A DNA stretch of 37,212 nucleotides. Source: Planctomycetaceae bacterium. GTDB lineage: Bacteria > Planctomycetota > SZUA-567. Shown here in pieces: positions 8,286 to 16,390 of this stretch. The notes under the pieces were generated by a model, which made no database searches, was not told the DNA's origin, and saw only the letters and a program-made list of their open reading frames with translations. Made by a program: the position numbers and the translations under genes. The stretch spans positions 1 to 37,212 of the forward strand of contig JAJPXZ010000038.1 in assembly GCA_021205245.1 (NCBI GenBank). Reading direction: 5' to 3'. The first letter of the stretch is position 1. Each line of letters starts with the position of its first letter.

Positions 8286-9674
8286 CTACCTGTGGCCTAT
8301 GAGGTTGGCGTCGACCCAGCCGAGACGTTCGCGTTCACATATAAGAATAACCCGGTCGCCCGATTGCAGGACTGTCTCGCCACCCGGAATAAACACGTCG
8401 TCCCAGCGCAGCACCGCGAGGATATTGGTGCCGGAAGGGAAATGGAGTTCCTTCAGCGGCTTCCCCAACTGCTGCGAGGTATCGGTGAGGACAGCCTCGA
8501 GCATTTCCACATCTTCATCGTGGGTGGTGAGGGTGGAGAGAAGCAGGCCGCGCCGCAAAAAGTGGACGATCGAGTTTGTCGCCGCGACGCGGGGGTTGAC
8601 CGAGAGCCGCAGTCCGATGGCGCGGACAATCGGCATATAGCCGTTTTTGTTGACCCGGGTGATGGTGTTGGCCGCGCCGATGGATTTTGCCAACAGGCAG
8701 GTGAGGATGTTTGTCTCTTCGTCGCCGGTGAGGGCCACGACAATGTCGCAGTCGCCCATATTTTCGCCGCGCATAAAATCGCGGTCGGTGCCGTCGCCGT
8801 TCAGCACCATGACGCTGCCGAGGCGTTCGGCCAATTCTTCGCAGCGGGTGGCGTTCCGCTCGACCAGTTTGACGCGGAGATCCCGCTTGTCGAGGACTTC
8901 GGCAAGCCGAAGGCCGATGTCGCCGCCGCCGACGATGCAGACGCTGCGAATAGGCTTGAAGCCGGACTCGGTGATGCGGAGGACCGTCTGGAGGCTTTCC
9001 TCCAGGCAGGCGAAATAGACCACGTCCCCCGACTGAATCGTGTCGTTGCCTTTCGGCAAGACCAGCCGTTCTCCCCGGAGTATGCCGCTGACGCGGACGC
9101 CCCGGTCCTGGCTTATGGCGGGGAATTCGATCAGCGGCCGATCCACCAAGGGACCGGACTTGACCTCCACCGCAACCACCTTGACCCTGCCGTTGCCGAA
9201 CTCGCCATAATCCACCGCAGTGGGAATGATGAGCTTCCTGAGAATGGTGTTGACCACTTCGACATCGGGGTTGATGATGGCTTTGACGCCGATGTAATCG
9301 GGGCCAAGAAGGTCTGACATGCGGGCGTATTCGCCGTTTTTGATGCGGGCGAGTTTGAGGGATCCGGGATTGCGGACATTGGCGATAAGGCACGCCAACA
9401 GGTTGACTTCGTCGTTGCCGGTGACGGCGACGACAATATCAGCGCCAGTCACGCCCGCCTCCTCGAGAACCGCCGGACTGCTGGCGGATCCCAAAAGGCC
9501 CTGCACATCCAGGGCGGCCATGACTGCCTGAAGCTTTTTCGGATTGTGGTCGACCACCACGACCTGACGGTTTTCCGATGTCAGGCGCGAGGCGACGTTA
9601 AGGCCGATTTCGCCCGCTCCAAGCACGATAACCCGCTGCCGCTCGCGTGGCCCTGTGTGATTGGGGAAAATCAT
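8286..9674 (-). CDS. trkA: TrkA, regulatory NAD/nucleotide-binding subunit of the Trk potassium uptake system
   Basis: Cytoplasmic gating ring protein of the Trk system. The 462-residue product has the duplicated layout RCK_N-RCK_C-RCK_N-RCK_C seen in full-length TrkA. The first Rossmann motif GAGEIG is at residues 19-24 with the ribose-binding acid D42 in VVVDH; the second, GGGDIG, is at 249-254. The C terminus (LQSGDRVILIC) is a typical RCK_C strand pair. The ATG at 9674 follows GGAGAGGGA. It is the first gene of the reverse-strand operon with trkH. Confidence 0.95.
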   Translation of the reverse strand: MIFPNHTGPRERQRVIVLGAGEIGLNVASRLTSENRQVVVVDHNPKKLQAVMAALDVQGLLGSASSPAVLEEAGVTGADIVVAVTGNDEVNLLACLIANVRNPGSLKLARIKNGEYARMSDLLGPDYIGVKAIINPDVEVVNTILRKLIIPTAVDYGEFGNGRVKVVAVEVKSGPLVDRPLIEFPAISQDRGVRVSGILRGERLVLPKGNDTIQSGDVVYFACLEESLQTVLRITESGFKPIRSVCIVGGGDIGLRLAEVLDKRDLRVKLVERNATRCEELAERLGSVMVLNGDGTDRDFMRGENMGDCDIVVALTGDEETNILTCLLAKSIGAANTITRVNKNGYMPIVRAIGLRLSVNPRVAATNSIVHFLRRGLLLSTLTTHDEDVEMLEAVLTDTSQQLGKPLKELHFPSGTNILAVLRWDDVFIPGGETVLQSGDRVILICERERLGWVDANLIGHR

Positions 9675-9777
9675 TGTTGTGTCCCTCTCCGACGGTTGCG
9701 TCAGTCATGCCATGATGGGAGCGGGGGTGACGGAAGCAAGATAATTTTGCAGCGCTTCACACCGTGACTCCTTATGA

Positions 9778-9987
9778 ATAAGCGACTCTATGGATACGAT
9801 CGAAAACGAAGAGGCGCTGAAGGCTTACCAGGTTCATCCTGATCACCTTGATTTCAGGCCGTTTGTGAAGACGGTAAGGATTGTCGCTGGCGCCTTGATT
9901 TTTGTAAATAGCACGTCCAGGCTTGTTGAAGATGGTAGGAGCTTGTTTTGTTTGTATTTTTGGAAGATAATGGGGACTGATTTCTAA
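9778..9987 (+). pseudogene. Remnant of a Dabb (stress-responsive A/B barrel) domain gene
   Basis: The reading frame after the stop at 9775-9777 contains NEEALKAYQVHPDHLDF followed by RPFVKTVR. In the small (~95-100 residue) Dabb-domain proteins the C-terminal half typically reads ALxAYQxHPxHxxFxxFVxxxx, so this matches only the last third of the domain. The N-terminal two thirds are missing and a stop lies just upstream; downstream codons look unlike the family and enter AT-rich DNA. I read it as a decayed or truncated gene at the junction of the AT-rich patch. A small intact gene is less likely because the fold needs the missing strands. Confidence 0.5.
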
Positions 9988-9995
9988 AATCGGTG

Positions 9996-10013
9996 TCACA
10001 GATAGTGTTGTGA
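9996..10013. repeat. Inverted repeat upstream of hicA, possible autoregulatory operator
   Basis: TCACA-N8-TGTGA lies about 50 bases before the hicA start. HicB antitoxins commonly bind short palindromes in their own promoter, so this is a candidate operator; the short arms make chance occurrence quite possible. Confidence 0.3.
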
Positions 10014-10063
10014 TGGGTTAGACTGGAATAGTTTATTGACGTCTCAAATGGCTTAATAAATTT

Positions 10064-10327
10064 ATGAACTCCAAACACCGTAAAACCTTGGCCACTATAC
10101 GGGCCAACCCCAAGCCGAAAACACTTCCTTTTCGCGATGTTGAGTCCTTACTAAAGGCTATGGGATGCCAAATAGTGGAGGGCGACGGATCCCGCGTCAC
10201 CTTTGTTCATCCGAAGGGAAAATGGGACACCCATCGTCCTCATCCAGGGAAAGAACTTTTAGACTATAAAATTTCGAGCCTGCGCCAGTATTTGGAAATA
10301 ATTGAATTTAAAGAGGCTAAAAAATGA
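10064..10327 (+). CDS. hicA: HicA-family toxin (mRNA interferase)
   Basis: HicA toxins are small dsRBD-like ribonucleases that cleave mRNA and tmRNA; HicB neutralises them. The 87-residue product has the family pattern: LPFRDVESLLKAMGCQIVEG (residues 21-40), the Gly-Ser turn at 42-43 and HRPHP at 57-61. In many HicA toxins the residue after Gly-Ser is the catalytic histidine (GSH); here it is arginine (GSR, R44), a variant in which other histidines must serve or the activity differs. The start has no obvious Shine-Dalgarno sequence. Its stop overlaps the hicB start by 4 bases (ATGA). The gene is markedly more AT-rich than its neighbours, as expected for a mobile toxin-antitoxin cassette. Confidence 0.85.
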   Translation: MNSKHRKTLATIRANPKPKTLPFRDVESLLKAMGCQIVEGDGSRVTFVHPKGKWDTHRPHPGKELLDYKISSLRQYLEIIEFKEAKK

Positions 10328-10773
10328 ACATAATCGAAACGGTTTTTATGACATATAAGGGCTATACCGCAGCGGTGGAATTTAATCCCGAAGATGGCCT
10401 CTTTGTTGGCCGTGTTCTCAGAATAAATGATCTGATTGATTTCGAAGGCAAAACAATACGCGATGCGGAAAAGGATTTCCACAATGCCATTAAGTCCTAC
10501 TTGAACGCATGCAAGGTGACTGGCACCAGACCGGATAAGCCGCGCAAGGAAAAGATGTTTATCGATTTTCCTCCAGAACTCTCGGCAAAGATTGAATTTC
10601 TTGCAGAGGCAAATAATAAGAGTGAGGACACTATCGTCGTACATATGATGTCCACTCTATTTAAGGACAAAGAAAACAGAATTGGGGAAACCTTACGGGC
10701 TCTTTTTAAGGATAAAGCATCTCGTAAAGGTCCACGTGACAGAAGTCGCCGGGCCTTAGCCAAAACTGATTGA
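10324..10773 (+). CDS. hicB: HicB-family antitoxin with a ribbon-helix-helix-like C terminus
   Basis: HicB binds and inhibits HicA and represses the operon. The 149-residue product opens with the partially degraded RNase H-like HicB fold (residues about 9-63: YKGYTAAVEFNPEDGLFVG, then DFEGKTIRDAEKDFHNAIKSYL). A ribbon-helix-helix-like stretch begins at about residue 80 (IDFPPELSAKIEFLAEA). The tail after residue 110 is long and very basic (KGPRDRSRRALAK), an extension beyond the usual RHH end. It overlaps hicA by 4 bases and has AAGAGG 7 bases before the ATG, so translation is coupled. AT-rich codon use matches hicA and not the flanking genes. Confidence 0.85.
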   Translation: MNIIETVFMTYKGYTAAVEFNPEDGLFVGRVLRINDLIDFEGKTIRDAEKDFHNAIKSYLNACKVTGTRPDKPRKEKMFIDFPPELSAKIEFLAEANNKSEDTIVVHMMSTLFKDKENRIGETLRALFKDKASRKGPRDRSRRALAKTD

Positions 10774-10805
10774 CCATTCAAGGATTACCTAAACTCGCAC
10801 TCTTC

Positions 10806-11741
10806 TCAACTAAAAGAATCCACAGTCCGTTTCACCCCTTCGGCGAAATCGACAAGAACTTCGTACCCGAACAGCTCCCGCGCCTTTGCGACGTCGGCAA
10901 GGCTGTTCTTCACATCGCCGACGCGAGGCGGCTCGTGGACCGCATCCAGCTTGGTGCCGAGTAGGTCGTTCAAGAGGGTGACGAGGTGGTTTAGGCTGTG
11001 GCCTCTGCCGCCGCCGATGTTGGCGACCGCGCCTCGCATCGGGTCGGGCGCGAGGGCGGCACGGACATTCGCCTCCACCACATTGTCGATAAAGGTGAAG
11101 TCGCGCGTCTGCTCGCCGTCGCCGTAGACGATGGGATGTTCGCCCCGCTTCATCATGGTTATAAACTTGGGAATCACGGCAGCATACATGCTGTCAGGAT
11201 TCTGGCGCGGGCCAAAGACGTTGAAATAGCGGAGCGATATAACGTCCAGTCCATAACACTTGCCAAAGGCAAACCCGTAATACTCCTGCGTCAGCTTTGC
11301 TACCGCGTACGGACTCATGGGGAGCGGCAACTGGTTTTCTTTTTTCGGCAGGGCCGGATTGTCGCCGTAGGCTGAACTCGACGCTGCTTGGACGACGCGT
11401 TTGACCCCGGACCGCCTGGCTGCGTCGAAAAGGGTCACGGTGCCGATGATGGACGCGGTGGCGCTCTCCAACGGCTCGGCGACGGAACGCGGCACCGACG
11501 GCACCGACGCCAAATGGATAACGTGGGTAACGCCCTCGAGCGCGCGGGCCACAGCCTTCGGATCGCAAATGCTGCCTTCGATAAAGGTAAACCTGCCCTG
11601 CGCGGCTTCCATGTTCGTCGGAGAGCCAGTGGAAAGGTCGTCCAGGCCGGTGACTGCGTGGCCGTCCTTAATCAACCGGTCAAGGGTATGGCCGCCGATA
11701 AAGCCGGCGCAGCCGGTGAGGAGAAAGTGGCGCTTGTCCAT
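10806..11741 (-). CDS. NAD-dependent epimerase/dehydratase (UDP-sugar 4-epimerase type, extended SDR)
   Basis: An extended short-chain dehydrogenase that epimerises or dehydrates nucleotide sugars in the cytoplasm, probably for surface polysaccharide. The 311-residue product has the Rossmann motif TGCAGFIGG at residues 9-17, the acidic pair D34-D35 that selects NAD, the active-site serines at 121-123 in ASSSAYG, and YAVAK (Y145, K149). RYFNVFGPRQNP marks UDP-glucose 4-epimerase-like enzymes. The ATG at 11741 is chosen because it starts the Rossmann fold directly and has GGAG about 11 bases upstream; longer open versions run through the inverted repeat at 11759-11777. The precise sugar is not determined. 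It converges on hicAB. Confidence 0.9.
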   Translation of the reverse strand: MDKRHFLLTGCAGFIGGHTLDRLIKDGHAVTGLDDLSTGSPTNMEAAQGRFTFIEGSICDPKAVARALEGVTHVIHLASVPSVPRSVAEPLESATASIIGTVTLFDAARRSGVKRVVQAASSSAYGDNPALPKKENQLPLPMSPYAVAKLTQEYYGFAFGKCYGLDVISLRYFNVFGPRQNPDSMYAAVIPKFITMMKRGEHPIVYGDGEQTRDFTFIDNVVEANVRAALAPDPMRGAVANIGGGRGHSLNHLVTLLNDLLGTKLDAVHEPPRVGDVKNSLADVAKARELFGYEVLVDFAEGVKRTVDSFS

Positions 11742-11758
11742 GATGCACGTCGCTCCAG

Positions 11759-11777
11759 CCGTGTCACCACGACACGG
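11759..11777. repeat. Inverted repeat in the leader of the epimerase gene
   Basis: CCGTGTC-ACCAC-GACACGG is a perfect 7-bp inverted repeat with a 5-base spacer, directly upstream of the ribosome-binding site. A possible -10 hexamer (TATACT on the reverse strand, 11789-11794) lies 12 bases further upstream, so the repeat would fall at or just after the transcription start, fitting an operator or an mRNA hairpin. Confidence 0.45.
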
Positions 11778-11806
11778 TCGAACCGACAAGTATACGCAAT
11801 TCGCGG

Positions 11807-11843
11807 GAAAAATAAACGTCCTCCCCGAGTCCAGGGGAGGACG
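11807..11843 (-). terminator. Rho-independent terminator of the ilvD-to-small-ORF gene string
   Basis: Read on the reverse strand, a perfect 10-bp stem (CGTCCTCCCC / GGGGAGGACG) with a 7-base loop is followed by TTTATTTTT. It lies 28 bases beyond the stop of the small ORF at 11871-12110 and before the epimerase promoter region. Confidence 0.85.
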
Positions 11844-11870
11844 GTATGGAATACCCAATTAGACTGGTAT

Positions 11871-12110
11871 TTAATCAACCCGGCCGTGGGAGGCCCGAAC
11901 CGGCTCCCGAACCGAGCGGAAATGCTTGCCCGGCAGGGCCGCCATCCTGGCGGTGACCCGGTAGTGCGGCTCGTAGGGATCGACAAAGCGGCCAGAGCCG
12001 GCAAAGCGCCACGCCCTGCCCTGGCGCACTTCCGCGGAGCCACGCTCGCGACGGTGCGTCTCGAACCCCTTTAAGCTGCGGTTGTGTCTGTGTCTGTTGC
12101 CACTCTTCAT
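11871..12110 (-). CDS. Small basic hypothetical protein
   Basis: I do not recognise this 79-residue protein. It is strongly basic and rich in Arg and His, starting MKSGNRHRHNRSLKGFETHR, with an aromatic stretch RFVDPYEPHYRV in the middle; there is no signal or membrane segment. The start follows AAGGA by 8 bases and lies 4 bases after the TSCPD gene stop. A terminator begins 28 bases after its stop, so the transcript spans it. An alternative start at 12114 in another frame gives a less protein-like sequence. The basic character suggests an RNA- or DNA-binding role, but that is only inference. Confidence 0.5.
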   Translation of the reverse strand: MKSGNRHRHNRSLKGFETHRRERGSAEVRQGRAWRFAGSGRFVDPYEPHYRVTARMAALPGKHFRSVREPVRASHGRVD

Positions 12111-12114
12111 ACAT

Positions 12115-12378
12115 TCAATCCTTAACAGGATGCGCTCGTAAATTCTTCAACCCGCGGGACAACTGATCGGCACAGGACGTACCCTTGCCGTCGCAATCGA
12201 CCCCTGCCAAAAGCTCGGCGATGTGGTCCATCGGCTGGCCCTTCAGCAACCTTCCGAGAGCCATACTGTTGCCGGGACAGCCGCCTTCAAAATGGACGCC
12301 ATGGATGACGCCGTCCTCGACATCGACCAGCATCCGGTCGCAGCAAACGCCTTCCGGAATTATAACAATTTTTTCCAT
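12115..12378 (-). CDS. TSCPD-domain protein
   Basis: The TSCPD domain is a small cysteine-containing domain found alone, as here, or at the end of some B12-dependent ribonucleotide reductases; stand-alone forms have no established activity. The 87-residue product has the complete pattern: PEGVCCDRM at the N terminus, FEGGCPGN at about residues 31-38, and GTSCADQL near residue 66, where the usual TSCPD reads TSCAD. The conserved cysteines suggest metal or redox chemistry. The Shine-Dalgarno sequence is weak. It lies 73 bases downstream of yfbR and 4 bases upstream of a small basic ORF. Confidence 0.85.
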   Translation of the reverse strand: MEKIVIIPEGVCCDRMLVDVEDGVIHGVHFEGGCPGNSMALGRLLKGQPMDHIAELLAGVDCDGKGTSCADQLSRGLKNLRAHPVKD

Positions 12379-12451
12379 CGAACCAATAACTTTCGCAAAA
12401 TGTGTAAAGACAACGCCTTACCACCCACGCAAACGCATGGACAGCTTGCCG

Positions 12452-13045
12452 TTACGGCAAAGCCACCCCGAGTTCATCAAGGGTGAGTTCAAAGCCTGGC
12501 GCAAAATGTTCGAGAAAATAGGCAACTTCTGCCATATCCATTCTGTCCAATTGGTCGCGCAACCCTTTTTCCGCGAGGAGGAATTCCCTGTTGCCGGCCC
12601 GCCGTTCCTCCACGCACTTCAACCAAGCGCAGAGCTTGTCCGCCGCCCGCACCAGCGCCCAGTTATCCGCCTCGGCCTCGTCAGGCACCAACGCGGACTC
12701 GTAGATCGAACGGTACTTTTCGGGCAAAAACGACAGGAGGCGGCGGTTGGCCGTTTCTTCCATCTTCTTGTATGCGGTCCGGATAGCGTCGTCGTAATAC
12801 TTGACCGGCGTCGGCATGTCGCCGGTGACGACTTCGCTCGCATCGTGCAGCAGGGCCAGGAACGCCACCCGCTCGGCATCGTGATTCTGGCCGAACTCCA
12901 TGTTGCCGATTGTGGCCAAGGCATGCGCCAGCAACGCCACCCGATGCGAGTGCTCCTGGATGTTCTCGGGGCTGGTATTGTACATCAGGCTCCAGCGCCG
13001 AATCAGCCGCATCCGGGAGAGATAGGCGAAAAAGTGGCTGCTCAC
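12452..13045 (-). CDS. yfbR: 5'-deoxynucleotidase, YfbR family (HD domain)
   Basis: YfbR dephosphorylates 5'-deoxyribonucleoside monophosphates in the cytoplasm, a step in dNTP pool control and the alternative dCTP-to-dUMP route. The 197-residue product aligns from the first residues with the E. coli enzyme: SHFFAYLSRMRLIRRW, NIQEHSHRVA (H32), LLHDASEVVTGDMPTPVKYY (H68, D69) and the late RAADKLCAWLKCVEE, supplying the HD metal ligands and the Arg/Trp nucleotide-selectivity pair (R17, W18). Its ATG overlaps the purD stop by 4 bases, so the two nucleotide-metabolism genes are translationally coupled. Confidence 0.93.
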   Translation of the reverse strand: MSSHFFAYLSRMRLIRRWSLMYNTSPENIQEHSHRVALLAHALATIGNMEFGQNHDAERVAFLALLHDASEVVTGDMPTPVKYYDDAIRTAYKKMEETANRRLLSFLPEKYRSIYESALVPDEAEADNWALVRAADKLCAWLKCVEERRAGNREFLLAEKGLRDQLDRMDMAEVAYFLEHFAPGFELTLDELGVALP

Positions 13046-14313
13046 AGGGCCTTCTTCCCGATATCGGTGCGGTAGCGCATGCCGTCGAACGAGATGTCGC
13101 CAACAGCGCGGTAGGCGTTTTCGATAGCCGCCTTGATGTCCTTGCCCCGGCTGGTGACGCCAAGCACGCGGCCGCCGTCGGTCAGCACCTGTTTCTGGTG
13201 ATTGAGCTTCGCCCCAGCGTGGAAAACAACCGTATCAGGCCTCTTCCCCGCAACATCGAGTCCGGAGATGACTTTGCCCTTTTCGTACTTGCCGGGATAG
13301 CCGCCCGCCGCCAGCACCACGCACACCGCCGGGTCGTCGTACCACTCGATCGTCTGCTCCGCCAGTTTGCCCCTGACGGTGGCATCGAGCAATTCGAACA
13401 GGTCGGACTTCAACCGCATCATGATAGGCTGAGTCTCGGGATCGCCGAAGCGGACATTGTATTCCAGCACCTTCGGCCCGCCGCCGGTCAGCATCAGCCC
13501 GGCGTAGAGAAGGCCGCGAAACCGCCTGCCTTCCTCATTCATGCCGTGGACGGTGGGGACGAGGATCTTTTCCACCACTTCGTCCATCATGGCTTCGGTA
13601 AAGATGGGCGCGGGCGAATACGCTCCCATGCCGCCGGTATTGGGGCCGGTGTCGCCGTCGAACGCAGCCTTGTGATCCTGCGACGACGCCAACGGCGCAA
13701 TCGTCTTGCCGTCCGTCAGGGCGAGGATGGTGACCTCCTGCCCGCGAAGCAGTTCCTCAATAATTACCCGCGATCCGGCGGAACCGAATTCGCCGTCCGC
13801 CATGATGCGCTTGATCGCGGCCTTGGCCTCGTCCAGGTTCTGGCAGACCACCACCCCCTTGCCGGCGCAGAGGCCGTCGGCCTTTACCACGACCGGGCCT
13901 TCGGAACGGGAGTCGAGGTAGCGCATGGCGGGTTCGAATTGCTCGAACTCGGCATAATCGGCGGTGGGGATGCCGTGGCGGCGCATCAAACCCTTGGCGA
14001 ACGACTTCGAACCTTCCAGTTCGGCCGCGGATTTATTCGGTCCAAAGATGGGGATGCCGGAATCCTTGAACGCGTCGACGATACCGTCGACATAGTACAC
14101 CTCCGACCCGGGAACGATAAGACCAATATCGTGTTCTTTGGCCCAGCGCACCAGGTTGCGGAGATTGCCGACGTCGATGTCGACGCACTCTCCGACCTCG
14201 GCGCAGCCGGAATTACCCGGTGCGATATAGACCTTGTCGACCTTGGGGCTTTGCGCCAATTTCCACGACAGCGCGTGTTCGCGTCCGCCTGAACCAACCA
14301 CTAATACATTCAT
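13042..14313 (-). CDS. purD: Phosphoribosylamine-glycine ligase (GAR synthetase)
   Basis: PurD catalyses the second step of de novo purine synthesis, joining glycine to phosphoribosylamine with ATP. The 423-residue product has the standard length and order: N-terminal domain opening NVLVVGSGGREHALSWKL, the PGNSG motif at about residues 32-37, and an ATP-grasp core containing VVVKADGLCAGKGV and the signature RFGDPETQ. The C-terminal domain ends with the family pattern GMRYRTDIG. The ATG at 14313 follows AGGACG. It lies 47 bases after ilvD and overlaps yfbR, forming the middle of a reverse-strand operon. Confidence 0.97.
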   Translation of the reverse strand: MNVLVVGSGGREHALSWKLAQSPKVDKVYIAPGNSGCAEVGECVDIDVGNLRNLVRWAKEHDIGLIVPGSEVYYVDGIVDAFKDSGIPIFGPNKSAAELEGSKSFAKGLMRRHGIPTADYAEFEQFEPAMRYLDSRSEGPVVVKADGLCAGKGVVVCQNLDEAKAAIKRIMADGEFGSAGSRVIIEELLRGQEVTILALTDGKTIAPLASSQDHKAAFDGDTGPNTGGMGAYSPAPIFTEAMMDEVVEKILVPTVHGMNEEGRRFRGLLYAGLMLTGGGPKVLEYNVRFGDPETQPIMMRLKSDLFELLDATVRGKLAEQTIEWYDDPAVCVVLAAGGYPGKYEKGKVISGLDVAGKRPDTVVFHAGAKLNHQKQVLTDGGRVLGVTSRGKDIKAAIENAYRAVGDISFDGMRYRTDIGKKAL

Positions 14314-14360
14314 AACGTCCTGTTCCTTATATGGGTAATTACCTTATATCTATACCGTTG

Positions 14361-16184
14361 CTAAATCGAGAACGCCCCGCCCTGGTCGGCCGAGGTTACA
14401 TGGGCCGAATAACGGGCGAGCCAGCCGTGCTTGGTCTTCGGAGTAAAGGGCTTGAGTTCGGCCAAGCGACGCTTGATTTCGGCGTCCGGGACATCCATTT
14501 TGACAGTCAACTTGTTCGCGTCGATGCTGATAACCTCGCCGTTGCGGATAACGGCCAACGGCCCGCCCGCCTCCGCTTCGGGGCTGACGTGACCGACACA
14601 CAGACCGCGCGTGCCGCCGCTGAAGCGGCCGTCCGTCACCAGGGCCGCCCGCAGGCCCATGCCGAGAATCGCTGCCGTCGGCGACAGCATTTCCTGCATG
14701 CCGGGACCGCCGCGCGGACCTTCGTAGCGGATCACGACGACGTCCCCGTCCTTCACCTTGCCGCCGAGGATGCCGTCGCGTGCCCCTTCCTCCGACGTGA
14801 ATACCCGCGCCGGGCCGGAAAAGACGCGCATGTCGTCGGTGACGCCAACCGTCTTGACGACAGCGCCCCTGGGCGCGAGGTTGCCGAACAGGACCGCCAG
14901 GCCGCCTTCGCGGCTGAACGGTTCGGCGGCGGTGCGGATGACATAGCCGTCCGGCTTCGGCGCTTTACGGAGGGCGTCGCCGAGCTTGCCGCCGATAGTG
15001 GGCGCGTCCAGGACCAGTCCGGCCTGGGTCTTGGCGGCGATTTCCTTCAGGATGGCGGGGATGCCGCCGGCGCGGTCGACGTCTTCCATATGCACTTCGG
15101 GCCGCGAGGGCGAGACTTTGCAGATACAGGGGGTGCGGCGGGACAATTCGCTGATACGCTTGAGATCGTACTTGATCCCTGCCTCGTGCGCCAGGGCGAG
15201 CGAATGCAGAATCGTATTGGTGGAACCGCCCATCGCCATATCGCAGATAAAGGCGTTGTCGAGGCTGGTGCGGGTGATAAGGTCAAGTGGGAGGATCCGC
15301 TTCTGGATGCAGCGCTTGAGGGCGCGGGCGGTGTTGCGGGCCAGCTCGAGGCGGGCGGGGTTGAGCTTTGTCTTGGTCTTCTTTGCGTCGGCCCACAACT
15401 CGGCCGTGATGGTGCCGTTGCCGGGCAGTGCCAGGCCGATGACTTCGCCCAGGCAGTTCATCGAATTGGCGGTAAACATGCCGGCGCAGGAGCCGCAGCC
15501 GGGGCAGGATATTTCCGCCATGTGTTCAAGCTGCTTACGGGTCATCTTGCCCACCGCTTCCTTGCCGACCGCTTCGAAAATGGAAATGAGGTCGGTGTTT
15601 TCGGTGCTGGCGAGCATCGGGCCGCCGCCGACGTAGACGGCGGGGATGTTCATCCTGGCCATGGCGTTGAACATGGCGGGGACGATTTTATCGCAGTTGC
15701 CTATTCCAATCCAGCCGTCGCAGGGATGGGCGGCGAGGATGGTTTCGATCTGGTCGGTGATGAGTTCCCGAGACGCCAGCGAATACTTCATGCCGTTATG
15801 GCCCATCGAAATGCCGTCGCAGACGATGCCGCCGACGTTGGCTGTCCAGACGGTGAAGCCAAGCGAGACCAATTCGTCGTGGATAACCTTCTCGAGATGG
15901 CGCAGGTGGGCGTGGCCCGGAACCTGGGTGGAAAACGAATTGACAATGGTGACAATCGGCTTTTTGCGATCCTTGAACGTCGGGAGGACCCCGGCCGCCT
16001 TCATCAGCCCGCAGGCAGCCAGCATGTGGGTGTGGCCGGTGATGATGGAACTGCCTTCACGGCGAATCCTGTCGATGACGTGATTGATCTCGCGTCCGGC
16101 GGCGCGCTTTGCGCCTGGTTTGGATGCGGCGGCCGACTTGCGGGTCGTGTCCGATTTCTTTGCTGCCTTCGATGCTTTGGCCAT
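14361..16184 (-). CDS. ilvD: Dihydroxy-acid dehydratase
   Basis: IlvD converts 2,3-dihydroxy-isovalerate and 2,3-dihydroxy-3-methylvalerate to the 2-keto acids of valine and isoleucine synthesis. The 607-residue product is longer than usual because of a Lys/Ala/Ser-rich N-terminal extension of about 30 residues ([20 protein letters not shown]). Fe-S ligand motifs GNCDK and [17 protein letters not shown] are intact, as are GGSTNT and the C-terminal SGGTRG. The first cysteine of three-cysteine [2Fe-2S] enzymes (PCN motif) is replaced by the VPGH sequence seen in the oxygen-sensitive subclass, consistent with an anaerobe. The start at 16184 follows GGGAG; a longer frame to 16229 is open but lacks a better site. 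First gene of the ilvD-purD-yfbR string. Confidence 0.95.
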   Translation of the reverse strand: MAKASKAAKKSDTTRKSAAASKPGAKRAAGREINHVIDRIRREGSSIITGHTHMLAACGLMKAAGVLPTFKDRKKPIVTIVNSFSTQVPGHAHLRHLEKVIHDELVSLGFTVWTANVGGIVCDGISMGHNGMKYSLASRELITDQIETILAAHPCDGWIGIGNCDKIVPAMFNAMARMNIPAVYVGGGPMLASTENTDLISIFEAVGKEAVGKMTRKQLEHMAEISCPGCGSCAGMFTANSMNCLGEVIGLALPGNGTITAELWADAKKTKTKLNPARLELARNTARALKRCIQKRILPLDLITRTSLDNAFICDMAMGGSTNTILHSLALAHEAGIKYDLKRISELSRRTPCICKVSPSRPEVHMEDVDRAGGIPAILKEIAAKTQAGLVLDAPTIGGKLGDALRKAPKPDGYVIRTAAEPFSREGGLAVLFGNLAPRGAVVKTVGVTDDMRVFSGPARVFTSEEGARDGILGGKVKDGDVVVIRYEGPRGGPGMQEMLSPTAAILGMGLRAALVTDGRFSGGTRGLCVGHVSPEAEAGGPLAVIRNGEVISIDANKLTVKMDVPDAEIKRRLAELKPFTPKTKHGWLARYSAHVTSADQGGAFSI

Positions 16185-16242
16185 TTCACTCTCCCCTCGC
16201 GGGCCATGCGCCGTCTGCCAGAACGGCAATGGCTTGACAATC

Positions 16243-16272
16243 CGGCCCCGAAAGATAGGGTTGTAGGGGCCG
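16243..16272. repeat. Inverted repeat upstream of ilvD
   Basis: CGGCCCC and GGGGCCG form a perfect 7-bp inverted repeat separated by 16 bases, in the 206-bp gap between divergent ilvD and ruvC. It lies about 60 bases before the ilvD start and could be an operator or a leader stem-loop. No T-box-like specifier or leader peptide was recognised. Confidence 0.35.
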
Positions 16273-16302
16273 TCAACTTATGGCGGAACGCCGATGCTGC
16301 CA

Positions 16303-16320
16303 CGAAAATGCCTATTTTCG
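16303..16320. repeat. Perfect palindrome upstream of ruvC
   Basis: CGAAAAT-GCCT-ATTTTCG is a perfect 7-bp inverted repeat with a 4-base spacer, 70 bases before the ruvC start and about 120 before ilvD. No run of Ts follows it, so it is not a terminator. It is a good candidate protein-binding site for a regulator of the ruvC operon. Confidence 0.5.
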
Positions 16321-16390
16321 AGGCGACTCGTCACAAAGATTCGTATTATAGAAACGCGGCGGCCTTCTGCCAAGCGGAATCGAGAAAGAG

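Noticed and set aside
8259-9317. 352-codon forward frame opposite trkA
   Set aside because: It overlaps trkA entirely and has no recognisable domain; trkA shows both RCK repeats intact.
12910-14292. 460-codon forward frame opposite purD
   Set aside because: Same shadow effect in GC-rich DNA; the purD motifs on the reverse strand are complete from end to end.
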